A stretch of DNA of 64,000 nucleotides from Streptomyces corallincola (GCF_019104725.1 NZ_JAHRXF010000006.1:62001-126000), one strand, 5' to 3'; positions 33,577 through 42,928 are shown, counted from the first letter of the stretch. Numbers and translations: made by a program. Notes: a model not told the origin generated them from the sequence alone.

Positions 33577-34445
33577 TGTCCGCCGACACCGCCGACACCA
33601 CCGCCAACGCGACCGCGCTGAAGCGCAGGCGGGCCGCGACCGCCGGGTTCCACCTCGGCGCCGGACTGCTGTCCGTGCTCTGGCTGCTGCCCATCGTGCT
33701 GGTCCTCGTCACCAGCCTCCGCTCGTTCGACGACATCGCCGCCAACGGGCTCGGCAGCCTCCCGCACTCCTTCACCCTCGGCAACTTCCGCCAGGCATGG
33801 GTGGACGGCGGCCAGCAGCGCGCCCTGATCAACAGCCTGATCGTCACCGTCCCGTGCGTGCTGATCACCCTCGCGCTCGCCGCGATGGCCGCGTTCGCCC
33901 TCAGCCGCTACGACATGCCGCTGCGCCGCACCCTGCTGCTGCTCATGCTCGGCGGCAACCTGCTGCCCCCGCAGATCCTGCTCATCCCGGTGTCCAAGCT
34001 CAGCGAACTCATGGGCATCTACGACACCCTGTCCGCCCTCATCGGCGTGCAGATCGGCTTCGGCGTCGGCTTCTACGTCTTCGTGCTGCACGGCTTCATG
34101 CGGTCCATCCCCGACGAGATCCAGCAGGCGGCCGTCGTGGACGGCGCCGGACCCTGGCAGATCTTCTGGCGGATCATCCTCCCGCTCACCCGTCCCGCGC
34201 TCGCCGCCCTCGGCGCCCTCGCCTTCACCTGGATCTTCAACGACCTGCTCTGGGCCATCACCGTCCTGCGCAGCGACACCAAGATGCCCATCACGGCCGC
34301 GCTGATCGGCCTGCAGGGGCAGTACGTTTCCATGTGGAACGTGATCGCGGCCGGTTCCGTCATCGCGGCAGCCCCCACGGTGGCCGTGTTCCTGCGGTTC
34401 CAGCGCCACTTCGTGGCCGGCCTCAACCTCGGAGCGGTGAAATGA
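33576..34445 (+). CDS. Sugar ABC transporter permease (MalG/UgpE-type)
   Basis: 289 residues. The start ATG overlaps the preceding stop (TGATG). Six membrane segments, LLLLMLGGNLLPPQILLIPV typical of MalG-type permeases, and the EAA loop IQQAAVVDGAGPWQIFWRIILPL near 180-200. Second half of the importer channel. Its stop overlaps the start of the GH36 gene by 4 bases, tying uptake to intracellular hydrolysis. Confidence 0.93.
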   Translation: MSADTADTTANATALKRRRAATAGFHLGAGLLSVLWLLPIVLVLVTSLRSFDDIAANGLGSLPHSFTLGNFRQAWVDGGQQRALINSLIVTVPCVLITLALAAMAAFALSRYDMPLRRTLLLLMLGGNLLPPQILLIPVSKLSELMGIYDTLSALIGVQIGFGVGFYVFVLHGFMRSIPDEIQQAAVVDGAGPWQIFWRIILPLTRPALAALGALAFTWIFNDLLWAITVLRSDTKMPITAALIGLQGQYVSMWNVIAAGSVIAAAPTVAVFLRFQRHFVAGLNLGAVK

Positions 34446-36541
34446 CCTCGTACGAACGCTGGACCCTGCGCACCGAGCACACCAGCTACACGGTGCGGCT
34501 CTCCCCGGACGGACCCTGGGCCGAACTCGACGCCTGGGGACCGCACGGCGCGGAGGACGGCCCGTCCGCCCTGGACTGGTCCCGGCGCACCCACTACATC
34601 ACCCCGGCCGACGCCGCCCCGGCCGAGTATCTGCCGCAGGGCCAGCGCCCGTTCACCGGCGCCGACCTCGTCGTCGGCCACTCCGGGCACGAACGCGGCG
34701 TGTGGTGGGAGTTCACCGGCGCCGAACAGGACGCCGACGGTCTGCGCCTGACGTTCACCGACGCCCTCGCCGGACTGCGCACCACCCTGTGCTACACCAC
34801 CGTCCCCGGCACCGACGTCGTACTCCGCTGGACCGAGCTGACCTGCACCGGGGAGAGCGAACTCCGCCTGGAGCGGCTCGACTCCGGCGCCGTCAACGTC
34901 CCCGTCGCCGCGGGCGCCCGGCTCACCTACCTCACCGGACAGTGGTCGCAGGAGTTCACCCACACCCAACTCACCCTCAAGCGCGGCACGTTCACGATGG
35001 GCAGCACCCAGGGCGTCCCCGGCCACGCCTACGTGCCCTGGCTCGCCGTGCAGGACGCCGCCCTCCCCGACGACGGCACCGCGCCCACCTACGGCATCGC
35101 CCTGGAGTGGTCCGGCAACTGGCACGTCACCGCCGAGGCCGAACCCGGCGGCGCCGTCCGCGTCCGCGCCGGGCGCGTCCCGCACGAGGGCGTCGTCGTG
35201 CTCGCCCCCGGCGAGACCCTCACCACCCCGCGCCTGGCCTGCGCGTTCAGCCCCGAGGGCCTGGACGGCCTGGCCCGCGTCTGGCACCGCTACGACCGGC
35301 ACCTCACCGGCGAACGCCTGGACCGCACCCGCAAGGTCCTCTACAACTCCTGGGAGGCCACCGGCTTCGACGTCGAGGCCGACGCCCAGCTCGAACTGGC
35401 CAAGGCCGCCGCCGAGATCGGCGCCGAACTCTTCGTCGTGGACGACGGCTGGTTCACCGGCCGCGCCGACGACACCGGCGGCCTCGGCGACTGGTACCCC
35501 GACCCCGCCGAATTCCCGCAGGGCTTCGGGCAGTTCGTCGAGGACGTACGCGCCCTCGGGCTCGGCTTCGGCCTCTGGGTCGAACCCGAGGCCATCAGCC
35601 CCCGGAGCCGCCTGTACGCCGAACACCCCGAGTGGGTCTACCGCGTCGAGGGGCGCCCCGGCCGCCTGGTCCGCAACGAACTCCTCCTCGACCTCGGCCG
35701 CACCGACGTCCAGGACTTCGTGATCGGCACCTTCGACCGGCTGCTCACCGAGTACCCCGTCGAGTACCTCAAGTGGGACATGAACCGGCCGCCCACCGAG
35801 CGCGGCCGCCCCGGCGAGGGCCCCGCCGACCGGCTCGACCTGGACGCCGGGCACGTCACCGGCTACCTCCGCGTCCTGGACCACCTGCGCACCGCCCACC
35901 CGCACGTCACCGTCGAGGGCTGCGCGGGCGGCGGCGGACGCATCGAGCACGCCACCGTGGCCCGCACCGACGTGGTCTGGCCCAGCGACAACACCGCGCC
36001 GCTGGACCGGCTCCGCATCCAGCACGGCTTCCTGCACGCGCACGGCCCGCACGTCATGAGTTCCTGGGTCACCGACTCGCCCGGCGTGTTCGACCCCCGG
36101 CCCCGCTCGCTGGCCTTCCGCTTCGTACTCGCGATGTGCGGCGTCCTCGGCATCGGCGCCGACCTGCGTACCTGGGACCCGGAGCAGCGCGCCGAGGCCG
36201 CCCGCTGGATCGCCCGCTACAAGGAGGTCCGGGACGTCGTCCACCACGGCGAGGCCCGCCTCCTCGGCAGCCCCGACGACGCGACCTGCGGTGTGCAGTA
36301 CACCGAGGCGGACGGCCCCCGCGTCCTGGTCGCCGCGTTCAGCACCGGCGTCCTCGACGGCGCCCCGCTGGTACCCGGCCGCCCCGCCCGGCTGAGGCTG
36401 CGCGGACTCGACCCGGCCGCCCGCTACCGCGACGAGGAGACCGGCACCGAGTACAGCGGCGCCCATCTGCTGCACTACGGGCTGCCGCTGGCCTGGACCG
36501 CCGAGCACGACGCCCGGCTCGCCGTCCTCACCCGCGGCTGA
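34442..36541 (+). CDS. Cytoplasmic GH36 alpha-galactosidase
   Basis: 699 residues without a signal peptide. The ATGA overlap with the permease fixes the start at 34442. N-terminal beta-supersandwich, then the barrel with LYNSWEATGFDVE, VDDGWFTGR, FGLWVEPEAISPRSRLY, the nucleophile Asp in YLKWDMNRP (near 446) and CAGGGGRIE; the acid/base Asp is in WPSDNTAPLDRL (near 515). This is the classical family 36 set. It splits imported alpha-galactosides such as melibiose or galactomannan fragments to free galactose for the genes downstream. Confidence 0.95.
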   Translation: MTSYERWTLRTEHTSYTVRLSPDGPWAELDAWGPHGAEDGPSALDWSRRTHYITPADAAPAEYLPQGQRPFTGADLVVGHSGHERGVWWEFTGAEQDADGLRLTFTDALAGLRTTLCYTTVPGTDVVLRWTELTCTGESELRLERLDSGAVNVPVAAGARLTYLTGQWSQEFTHTQLTLKRGTFTMGSTQGVPGHAYVPWLAVQDAALPDDGTAPTYGIALEWSGNWHVTAEAEPGGAVRVRAGRVPHEGVVVLAPGETLTTPRLACAFSPEGLDGLARVWHRYDRHLTGERLDRTRKVLYNSWEATGFDVEADAQLELAKAAAEIGAELFVVDDGWFTGRADDTGGLGDWYPDPAEFPQGFGQFVEDVRALGLGFGLWVEPEAISPRSRLYAEHPEWVYRVEGRPGRLVRNELLLDLGRTDVQDFVIGTFDRLLTEYPVEYLKWDMNRPPTERGRPGEGPADRLDLDAGHVTGYLRVLDHLRTAHPHVTVEGCAGGGGRIEHATVARTDVVWPSDNTAPLDRLRIQHGFLHAHGPHVMSSWVTDSPGVFDPRPRSLAFRFVLAMCGVLGIGADLRTWDPEQRAEAARWIARYKEVRDVVHHGEARLLGSPDDATCGVQYTEADGPRVLVAAFSTGVLDGAPLVPGRPARLRLRGLDPAARYRDEETGTEYSGAHLLHYGLPLAWTAEHDARLAVLTRG

Positions 36542-36592
36542 ACCACCCCGCCCGGCCCAGCCCCCCACTCCCCGAAGGAGCCGAACCCCACG

Positions 36593-37366
36593 ATGGACCA
36601 GCCCGCACGACCGTACGGTGCCCGCTTCACCGGCCGCACCGCCGTGGTGACCGGAGCGGCCTCCGGCATCGGAGCGGCCACCGCCGAGCGCCTCGCGCAC
36701 GAGGGAGCAGCCGTCGTACTCGCCGACATCGCGGACGAACGGGGCGAGGCCGTGGCGGCCCGCATCACCGAGGACGGCGGCCGGGCGGTCTACGTCCGCG
36801 CCGACGTCTCCGGCGAACAGGACTGGGCGCGCGTCGTCGCCGCCGCCCACACCTTCGGCCCGGTGGACGTCCTGGTGTCCAACGCGTACACCGTGGACGT
36901 CCGCCCGGCCCACGAGCTGACCCCCGAGTCCTGGCGGCGCCAGCTCGACGTCAACCTCACCGGCGCCTTCCTCGGCTTCCGCGCCGTCCTGCCCGACCTG
37001 CGCGCACGCCGGGGTGCCGTCGTCCTCACCTCGTCCGTCCACGCCCACAAGGGCATCCCCGGCCACCCCGCCTACGCCGCCACCAAGGGCGCGCTGCTCT
37101 CCCTGTGCGGACAGCTCGCCGTGGAGTACGGGCCCGAGGTACGCGTCAACGCCGTCCTGCCCGGACCGATCATGACCGCCGCCTGGGACCGCGTGTCCGA
37201 GGCCGACCGGGAGCGCAGCATCGCCGAGACCGCCGCGGGCCGCTTCGGCACCCCGGAGGAGGCCGCCGCCGCCATCGCCTTCCTCAGCGCCGACGAGGCC
37301 GGCTACATCACCGGGTCCCACCTCCTCGTGGACGGCGGCTGGAGCGTCGTCAAGTCCTCCGCGTGA
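36593..37366 (+). CDS. SDR oxidoreductase, probable D-galactose 1-dehydrogenase
   Basis: 257 residues. The cofactor motif VTGAASGIGAATA (near 20), catalytic Ser in LTSSVHAHKG and Tyr/Lys in YAATKGALL (near 162-166) define a classical SDR. The structural NNAG motif is changed to SNAY. AAGGAG lies 11 bases before the ATG. By operon context it would oxidise galactose to galactono-lactone, the first step of the De Ley-Doudoroff pathway; specificity cannot be read from sequence. Another sugar or polyol is possible. Confidence 0.85.
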   Translation: MDQPARPYGARFTGRTAVVTGAASGIGAATAERLAHEGAAVVLADIADERGEAVAARITEDGGRAVYVRADVSGEQDWARVVAAAHTFGPVDVLVSNAYTVDVRPAHELTPESWRRQLDVNLTGAFLGFRAVLPDLRARRGAVVLTSSVHAHKGIPGHPAYAATKGALLSLCGQLAVEYGPEVRVNAVLPGPIMTAAWDRVSEADRERSIAETAAGRFGTPEEAAAAIAFLSADEAGYITGSHLLVDGGWSVVKSSA

Positions 37367-37412
37367 GCACCGCCGACGCCCCCCGCCCGCGAACCGAGAA
37401 AGGCTCTACGAC

Positions 37413-38147
37413 ATGACGCCCTACGCCCGCCGTGGCGTCCACGGCCAGACCGTGGAGGCACTGGCGCGCCGCATCCTGGGCGGTGAGATGCCCGAAGGGG
37501 CCACCCTCGACCTCGTGGCGCTGCAGAGCGAACTCGACGTCAGCCTCACCGCCCTGCGCGAGTCCCTGAAGGTGCTCGCCGCCAAGGGGATGGTGGACGC
37601 CCGCCAGAAACGCGGCACGTTCGTCAGGGCCCGCGCCGACTGGAACCTCCTCGACGCCGACGTGCTGCGCTGGCAGTTCGAGGGCGGCACCGCCGAGGCC
37701 GACCGGCTGCTGCTGCGCAACCTCGCCGAGGTCCGCGCCATCATCGAACCGGCCGCCGTACGGCTCGCCGCCGAACGGCGCACCGACACCGACCTCGCCG
37801 CCCTGGACGACGCGCTCACCGCGATGGACCGCACCGAGCCCGACCCCTCGCACGCCGTCGATGCCGACCTCGCCTTCCACCGCGCGCTGCTCGCCGCCAC
37901 CCACAACGAACTCCTCGAACGCATGGAGATGGTCATCGAGTCGGGCCTCGCCCACCGCGACCGGATCGTGCACAGCTCCCCGCACAGCGGCGACCCCGTC
38001 CCCGCCCACCGCGCCGTCCTGGACGCCGTACGCGCCCGCGACCCGCTGGCCGCCGAGGCCGCCATGCGCGCCCTGCTCGACCAGGCCGGCCGCGACCTGG
38101 ACCGGGTGGACGAACCCGACGACACGAAAGGCAGCGGCGGCAAGTGA
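37413..38147 (+). CDS. GntR/FadR-type regulator, DgoR-like
   Basis: 244 residues. The N-terminal winged helix (LDLVALQSELDVSLTALRESLKVLAAKGMVDARQKRGTFV, about 30-70) and the FCD ligand domain (about 95-225, with the metal-binding His pattern in AFHRALLAATHNELL and VPAHRAVLDAV) are clear. Embedded between the dehydrogenase and dgoD, with which it shares a 4-base overlap. In E. coli the homologous DgoR represses the galactonate operon and responds to galactonate. Candidate operators are the ATTA-N5-AAT elements at 28924 and 31231 (inference). Confidence 0.88.
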   Translation: MTPYARRGVHGQTVEALARRILGGEMPEGATLDLVALQSELDVSLTALRESLKVLAAKGMVDARQKRGTFVRARADWNLLDADVLRWQFEGGTAEADRLLLRNLAEVRAIIEPAAVRLAAERRTDTDLAALDDALTAMDRTEPDPSHAVDADLAFHRALLAATHNELLERMEMVIESGLAHRDRIVHSSPHSGDPVPAHRAVLDAVRARDPLAAEAAMRALLDQAGRDLDRVDEPDDTKGSGGK

Positions 38148-39289
38148 AGATCGCTCGCATTGAAACCTTCCTGGTCCCGCCGCGCTGGCTGTTCTGCCGG
38201 ATCGAGACCGACGACGGCGTGGTCGGCTGGGGCGAACCCGTCGTCGAGGGCCGCGCCGAGGTCGTCCGGGCGGCCGTCGAGGTCCTCTCCGAGTACCTGA
38301 TCGGCCAGGACCCGCTGCGCATCCAGGACCACTGGCAGGTACTGACCAAGGGCGGCTTCTACCGGGGCGGCCCCGTGCTGTCCAGCGCCGTCGCCGGAAT
38401 CGACCAGGCCCTGTGGGACATCGCGGGCAAGACCTACGGCGCCCCCGTGCACGCCCTGCTCGGTGGCCCCGTCCGCGACAGCGTGCGCGTCTACGCCTGG
38501 GTCGGCGGCGACGAACCCGCCCAGCTCACCGAGCAGATCACCGAACAGGTCGAGGCCGGGTTCACCGCCGTCAAGATGAACGCGGCCGGACCGACCTCCC
38601 CCCTCACCACCGCCGCCGAGACCGCCGCCGTGGTCGCCCGCGTGGCCGCCGCCCGCGAGGCACTCGGCCCCGACCGGGACGTGGCGGTCGATTTCCACGG
38701 CCGGTTCGGCGCCGCCTCCGCCCGCCGCGTCCTCACCGAACTCGCCCCGCTGCACCCGCTGTTCGCGGAGGAACCTGTCCTGCCCGAGCAGGGCCACCTG
38801 CTGCCCGGCCTGGTCGCCGCCAGCCCCGTCCCGATCGCCACCGGGGAACGCCTCTTCTCCCGCGCCGAGTTCCTGCCCGTGCTGAACGCCGGTGTCGCCG
38901 TCGCCCAGCCCGACCTCTCGCACGCGGGCGGCATCTCCGAGGTCACCCGGATCGCCGCCCTCGCCGAGACCTACGGCGCGCTGCTCGCCCCGCACTGCCC
39001 GCTCGGCCCGGTCGCGCTCGCCGCCAGCCTCCAAGTCGCCTTCGCCACACCGAACTTCCTCATCCAGGAACAGAGCCGGGGCATCCACTACAACAAGGAC
39101 GCCGACCTGCTCTCCTACGTCGTCGATCCCGAACCCTTCCGGTTCACCGCCGGACAGGCCCACCGGGGCGACACCCCCGGCCTCGGCGTCACCGTGGACG
39201 AGAACGCGGTCCGCGCCGCCGACCGCACCGGGCACGCCTGGCGCAACCCGGTGTGGCGGCACGCCGACGGCTCCTTCGCGGAGTGGTGA
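38144..39289 (+). CDS. dgoD: D-galactonate dehydratase
   Basis: 381 residues, the full length of the E. coli enzyme, and recognisably collinear with it from MKIARIETFLVPPRWLFCRIETDDGVVGWGEP to the last residues SFAEW. Enolase superfamily metal ligands: Asp in VDFHGRFG (near 183), Glu in FAEEPV (near 209) and Glu in ATGERLFSR (near 235). The acid/base His is in LAPHCPLGP (near 285) with Glu in QEQSRGIHYNK (near 310). Converts galactonate to 2-keto-3-deoxygalactonate. The start overlaps the regulator by 4 bases. Confidence 0.95.
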   Translation: MKIARIETFLVPPRWLFCRIETDDGVVGWGEPVVEGRAEVVRAAVEVLSEYLIGQDPLRIQDHWQVLTKGGFYRGGPVLSSAVAGIDQALWDIAGKTYGAPVHALLGGPVRDSVRVYAWVGGDEPAQLTEQITEQVEAGFTAVKMNAAGPTSPLTTAAETAAVVARVAAAREALGPDRDVAVDFHGRFGAASARRVLTELAPLHPLFAEEPVLPEQGHLLPGLVAASPVPIATGERLFSRAEFLPVLNAGVAVAQPDLSHAGGISEVTRIAALAETYGALLAPHCPLGPVALAASLQVAFATPNFLIQEQSRGIHYNKDADLLSYVVDPEPFRFTAGQAHRGDTPGLGVTVDENAVRAADRTGHAWRNPVWRHADGSFAEW

Positions 39290-40110
39290 CCGTGACCGCA
39301 CCCCTCACCTTCACCACCGACCCGGCACACGGCGGACGCTGGACCTCGCTGCGCGCCGGAAACCGCGAATGGCTCTGGCACCGTCCCGACCCCGCCCGCG
39401 CACACGTCGTACCCGGCGACGCGTTCGTGGACGCGGGCGGGCTGGAGGAGTGCGTCCCCACCGTGCGCGGCACCCCCGACCACGGGGACGCCTGGTCCCG
39501 GCCCTGGACGCGCGACGGCGCCACCGAACGCGTGGACTGCGACGCGTTCACCCTCGCCCGCACCGTCCGCACCACCGCCGAGGGCGTACGGGCCGACTAC
39601 ACCCTCACCGCCGACCCCGGCCACCGTTTCCTCTGGGCCGCGCACGCGCTGCTCGACCTGTCCGAACGCGCCGAACTCCGGGCCCCCGCGGGCACACCCA
39701 CCCGCGTGTTCCCCGAGGCCGCGCCCCTGCTGGACGGCCCCTGGCCCGACGGCGCCCCCTGGGCGGAGGGCGACTGGCCCGCACCGCGCGGCCTGCGCCT
39801 GGACCGGTTCGGCCCCGACGACGGCAGCGCCGCCGGGGCCGTCCTCGCCGCCGGGCGGGTCTGCGTCCACGACGGCGCCGACCGGCTCGCGCTCGCCGTC
39901 GAGAGTGAGGGCCAGCCGGTCTCCGTCGCCCTGTGGCGCAACCTCGGCGGCTTCCCCGAAGGCGCCCCCTACCGCAGCACCGGGGTCGAACCCATGCTCG
40001 GCCGCACCTTCGACCTCGCCGAAGCGGGCCCGGACGACGCCGCCCGCGTCCCCGCGTCCGGCGAGGTGCGCTGGACGCTCACCCTGACCGCCGGGTGCCG
40101 CTGCGACTGA
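39286..40110 (+). CDS. Aldose 1-epimerase-like (mutarotase-fold) protein
   Basis: 274 residues from GTG 39286 (GTGA overlap with dgoD); two more in-frame GTGs nearby make the exact start uncertain by 1-3 codons. Beta-rich, with galactose-mutarotase-like features (GGRWTSLRAGNREWLWHRPD at the start, PDHGDAWSRPW near 60, HALLDLSERAEL near 120). Would speed conversion of the alpha-galactose released by GH36 to the anomer used by the dehydrogenase. Divergent enough that DUF4432-type membership is possible. Confidence 0.75.
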   Translation: MTVTAPLTFTTDPAHGGRWTSLRAGNREWLWHRPDPARAHVVPGDAFVDAGGLEECVPTVRGTPDHGDAWSRPWTRDGATERVDCDAFTLARTVRTTAEGVRADYTLTADPGHRFLWAAHALLDLSERAELRAPAGTPTRVFPEAAPLLDGPWPDGAPWAEGDWPAPRGLRLDRFGPDDGSAAGAVLAAGRVCVHDGADRLALAVESEGQPVSVALWRNLGGFPEGAPYRSTGVEPMLGRTFDLAEAGPDDAARVPASGEVRWTLTLTAGCRCD

Positions 40111-40116
40111 ACCCCG

Positions 40117-40211
40117 CCCCCGGACCACACCGTGTGCGGAGGCGGTCCGGGGAAAGCACCGCCGCTCGCCCGAGCGGCACCGGGTGCGCCCGCCGGGGGG
40201 CGGGCGCACCC
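40117..40211 (+). repeat. Three tandem hairpins between the epimerase and aldolase genes
   Basis: CCCCGGACC (40117) pairs with GGTCCGGGG (40144-40152). GCCGCTCG with CGAGCGGC forms 40161-40178. GGGTGCGCCCGCC with GGCGGGCGCACCC forms a 13-bp stem at 40182-40211. This is the only gap above 100 bp inside the operon. They could attenuate transcription or stabilise 3' ends after processing. Confidence 0.7.
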
Positions 40212-40245
40212 CCGTACCGAACCGACACAGAAGGAGCCCCAGTCC

Positions 40246-40878
40246 GTGGACCTACGAGCCGCCCTGGCCGACCGCCGCCTCGTCGCCATCGTGCGGGGCG
40301 GCGACCCGGACGCCGCCCTGCGCACCGTGCTGACGCTGGCCGAGGAGGGCATCGACCTGATCGAGGTCTCCCTCAGCGGCGCCGACGCCCTCGGCGTCAT
40401 CACCCGCGCCACCAAGGAACTCGGGCCCGGACGCCCCATCGGCGCGGGCACCGTGCTCACCGCCGACGACGCCCGCGCCGCCCTGGACGCCGGTGCCGCC
40501 TTCGCCGTCACCCCCGGCCTCGGCGCGGGCTCCAACACCGCCCGCGACCTCGGCCTGCCCGTCCTCGCCGGGGTCATGACCCCCACCGAGATCATCGCCG
40601 CCCGCGCGCGGGGCGCCGACGCGCTCAAGCTGTTCCCGGCCGCCGACGCGGGCGGCCCGGCCTACCTCAAGGCCCTGCGCGCCCCCTTCCCCGACGCCGT
40701 GTTCGTGCCCGTCGGCGGCGTGGACCTCGCCGCCGCCCGCGCCTACCTCGCCGCCGGTGCCACCGCCGTCGGCGTCGGCTCCCCGCTCGTCGCGGACGCC
40801 GCCGACGGCGGCAGCCGGACCGCACTGCGCGAGCGCGCCCGCGCCTTCCGCGCCGCCGCCGAGGAGGCCACCGCATGA
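40246..40878 (+). CDS. dgoA: 2-keto-3-deoxy-6-phosphogalactonate aldolase (KDPG aldolase family)
   Basis: 210 residues from GTG 40246 with AAGGAG 9 bases upstream. Arg in LVAIVRGG, Glu in IEVSLSG, GAGTVLTADDARAALDAGAAFAVTPGL and the Schiff-base Lys in ALKLFPAADAGG (near 127) are the KDPG aldolase set. Cleaves KDPGal to pyruvate and glyceraldehyde-3-phosphate. Naming as dgoA rests on the adjacent dgoD and the kinase; eda-type activity on the gluconate analogue cannot be excluded. Confidence 0.9.
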   Translation: MDLRAALADRRLVAIVRGGDPDAALRTVLTLAEEGIDLIEVSLSGADALGVITRATKELGPGRPIGAGTVLTADDARAALDAGAAFAVTPGLGAGSNTARDLGLPVLAGVMTPTEIIAARARGADALKLFPAADAGGPAYLKALRAPFPDAVFVPVGGVDLAAARAYLAAGATAVGVGSPLVADAADGGSRTALRERARAFRAAAEEATA

Positions 40879-41762
40879 CCGGGCAGCCGCTCCCCACCCG
40901 CCCCGACCGCCTGGAACTCGGCGAGGGCATCCGCTGGACCGGTGACACGGTCGTCCTGGTGGACATCCTCAAGGGCCGCCTCTTCACCACCCCCGACGAC
41001 CCGGACCTGCCGCTGGAGGAGATGCTCAGGCTCCCCGTCCCGCTCGGCGCGGTGGCCCCCGTCGCCGGACGCCCCGGCACCTGGATCGCCGCCGCGGGCA
41101 CCGGCATCTGCCTGCTCGCCCCCGACACCGCCCCGGTCTGGCTCGCCACCCCCGAGGACCGCCCCGGCCCCGTCATGCGGATGAACGACGGCGTCACCGA
41201 CCCCTCCGGCCGCTTCTGGGCGGGCAGCATGGCCTACGACAACACCGAGGGCGCCGGGTCCCTGTACCGCGTCGATCACGACGGCACCGTGGAACGCGCC
41301 CTCGACGGCATCACCATCCCCAACGGCCCCGCCTTCACCGCCGACGGCCGCACCCTGTACCTCGCGGACAGCGCCCACGCGATCGTCCGCCGCTATTCCG
41401 TGGACCCCGGCACCGGCCGCCTCGGCGCCCCCGAGGACTTCCTCACCGCGGACGAGGGCGGCCCCGACGGCATGACCGTCGATGCCGAGGGCGCCCTGTG
41501 GTGCGCGTTCTGGGGCACCGGCACCGTCCGCCGGTACCTCCCCGACGGCACCCTCGACCGCGTCGTCACCCTCCCGGCCAGCCAGCCCGCCGGAGTCTGC
41601 CTGGAGGGCACCCGGCTGCACATCACCACCGCCACGGTCGGCCTGGACACACCGGGGCCCTACGACGGCGGCGTGTTCACGGTGCCCGTGGAGGTGCCGG
41701 GGCGGCCCACGCCCGCGTTCCGGCTCGACCCCTCGGCACCGGTGGCGGGAGACCTCGCGTGA
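40875..41762 (+). CDS. SMP-30/gluconolactonase-family sugar lactonase
   Basis: 295 residues, ATGA overlap with the aldolase. Metal-site Glu in LGEGIRW, Asn and Asp in MNDGVTDPSGRFWAGSM, and Asp in YLADSAH follow the SMP-30 six-bladed propeller pattern. Would hydrolyse galactono-lactone to galactonate, the second step of the oxidative galactose pathway. Confidence 0.9.
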   Translation: MTGQPLPTRPDRLELGEGIRWTGDTVVLVDILKGRLFTTPDDPDLPLEEMLRLPVPLGAVAPVAGRPGTWIAAAGTGICLLAPDTAPVWLATPEDRPGPVMRMNDGVTDPSGRFWAGSMAYDNTEGAGSLYRVDHDGTVERALDGITIPNGPAFTADGRTLYLADSAHAIVRRYSVDPGTGRLGAPEDFLTADEGGPDGMTVDAEGALWCAFWGTGTVRRYLPDGTLDRVVTLPASQPAGVCLEGTRLHITTATVGLDTPGPYDGGVFTVPVEVPGRPTPAFRLDPSAPVAGDLA

Positions 41763-42802
41763 CGGAAACCTGGCGCCCCGCACCGGGGCGCGTGGTCTGC
41801 GTCGGCGAGACGATGGCCGCCCTGGCACCCGACCCGCCCCGCCCGCTGACCGACGCCGCCCACCTGCGGCTGTCGGTCGCGGGAGCCGAGTCCAACGTGG
41901 CGATGTACCTCGCGGACCACGGCACCCCCGTGACCTGGCTCTCCGCACTGGGTGACGACCCGCTCGGCGCCCGCGTCCGCACGGCCGTCGCCGCCGCCGG
42001 GGTGGACGTCACCCACGTCCGCACCGACCCGGACCGCCCGACCGGCCTCATGCTGAAGAACCCGGCTCCCGGCGGCACCCGAGTCCACTACTACCGCAAG
42101 GGCTCGGCCGCCTCCGCGCTCGGCCCCGACCTGCTCGGCCACGAGGCCGTCCGCACCGCCGCCCTCGTCCACTTCACCGGCATCACCCCGGCCCTCTCCC
42201 CGTCCTGCCACGCACTGGTGGCCCGTGCTCTCGCCGTCCCGGCGGCGAGACGCCCGTACGCGATCAGCTTCGACGTCAACCACCGCCCCGCCCTCTGGCC
42301 CGAGGGCACCGCCCCGGACACCCTGCGCGGCCTCGCCGACCGCGCCGACCTCGTCCTCGTCGGCCTGGACGAGGCACAGGACCTGTGGGGCGCCGACCTC
42401 ACGGCGGCCGGGGTGCGCGAGCTGCTGCCCGGCCCGCGCCTCCTCGTCGTCAAGGACGGCTCCCGCTCGGCCACCGCCTTCACCGCCACCGGCGCCGTCA
42501 CGGTCCCCGCCCTGCGGGTCGCCGTCGTCGAACCCGTCGGCGCGGGCGACGCGTTCGCCGCCGGTCTCCTCGCCGCCCTGCTCCGGGGCGAACCCCTGGA
42601 CCGCGCCCTCCGCCTCGGCCACCTCACCGCCGCCTCCGCCCTCAAGGTCACCGGCGACCACGGCCCCCTGCCACCCCGCCCGACCCTCGACCACCTCCTC
42701 ACCCTCACCGACAAGGAGTGGGAGGCATACGAGGAGACACCCCGCCCGGCGTCGGACGGGGCCTCGGGAGGCGGGGAGCCGGAAGGCGCCCGGGCCGAAT
42801 AG
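41759..42802 (+). CDS. PfkB-family sugar kinase, probable 2-keto-3-deoxygalactonate kinase
   Basis: 347 residues from GTG 41759 (GTGA overlap). PfkB signatures: VAGAESNVAMYLADHG near 45 and the ATP/catalytic motif PVGAGDAFAAGLLAALL near 260. Resembles KDG kinases (VHYYRKGSAASAL). Phosphorylates KDGal before aldol cleavage. E. coli uses an unrelated DgoK for this step, so this is a non-orthologous replacement by context. The last about 25 residues are low-complexity. Last gene of the operon. Confidence 0.88.
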   Translation: MTETWRPAPGRVVCVGETMAALAPDPPRPLTDAAHLRLSVAGAESNVAMYLADHGTPVTWLSALGDDPLGARVRTAVAAAGVDVTHVRTDPDRPTGLMLKNPAPGGTRVHYYRKGSAASALGPDLLGHEAVRTAALVHFTGITPALSPSCHALVARALAVPAARRPYAISFDVNHRPALWPEGTAPDTLRGLADRADLVLVGLDEAQDLWGADLTAAGVRELLPGPRLLVVKDGSRSATAFTATGAVTVPALRVAVVEPVGAGDAFAAGLLAALLRGEPLDRALRLGHLTAASALKVTGDHGPLPPRPTLDHLLTLTDKEWEAYEETPRPASDGASGGGEPEGARAE

Positions 42803-42928
42803 GCACCGGTCGGTACGGGGGAGTTGGTCACGAGGGCGGCCGGGGACCCGCGTCGCAACTCCGTCCCCCTCTGCGAGACCGATGTCGCCCCGTCACTGGA
42901 GCCGGGCACCGCACCGGGTCCTCCCCGC

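Noticed and set aside
31347..34445. Importer judged incomplete because no ATPase is encoded
   Set aside because: Streptomyces carbohydrate importers of this class normally share the MsiK ATPase encoded elsewhere, so this is expected.
34073..37321. Long minus-strand open frame across GH36 and the SDR gene
   Set aside because: Antisense shadow of two genes with complete family motifs; Gly/Val/Ala-rich without domain features.
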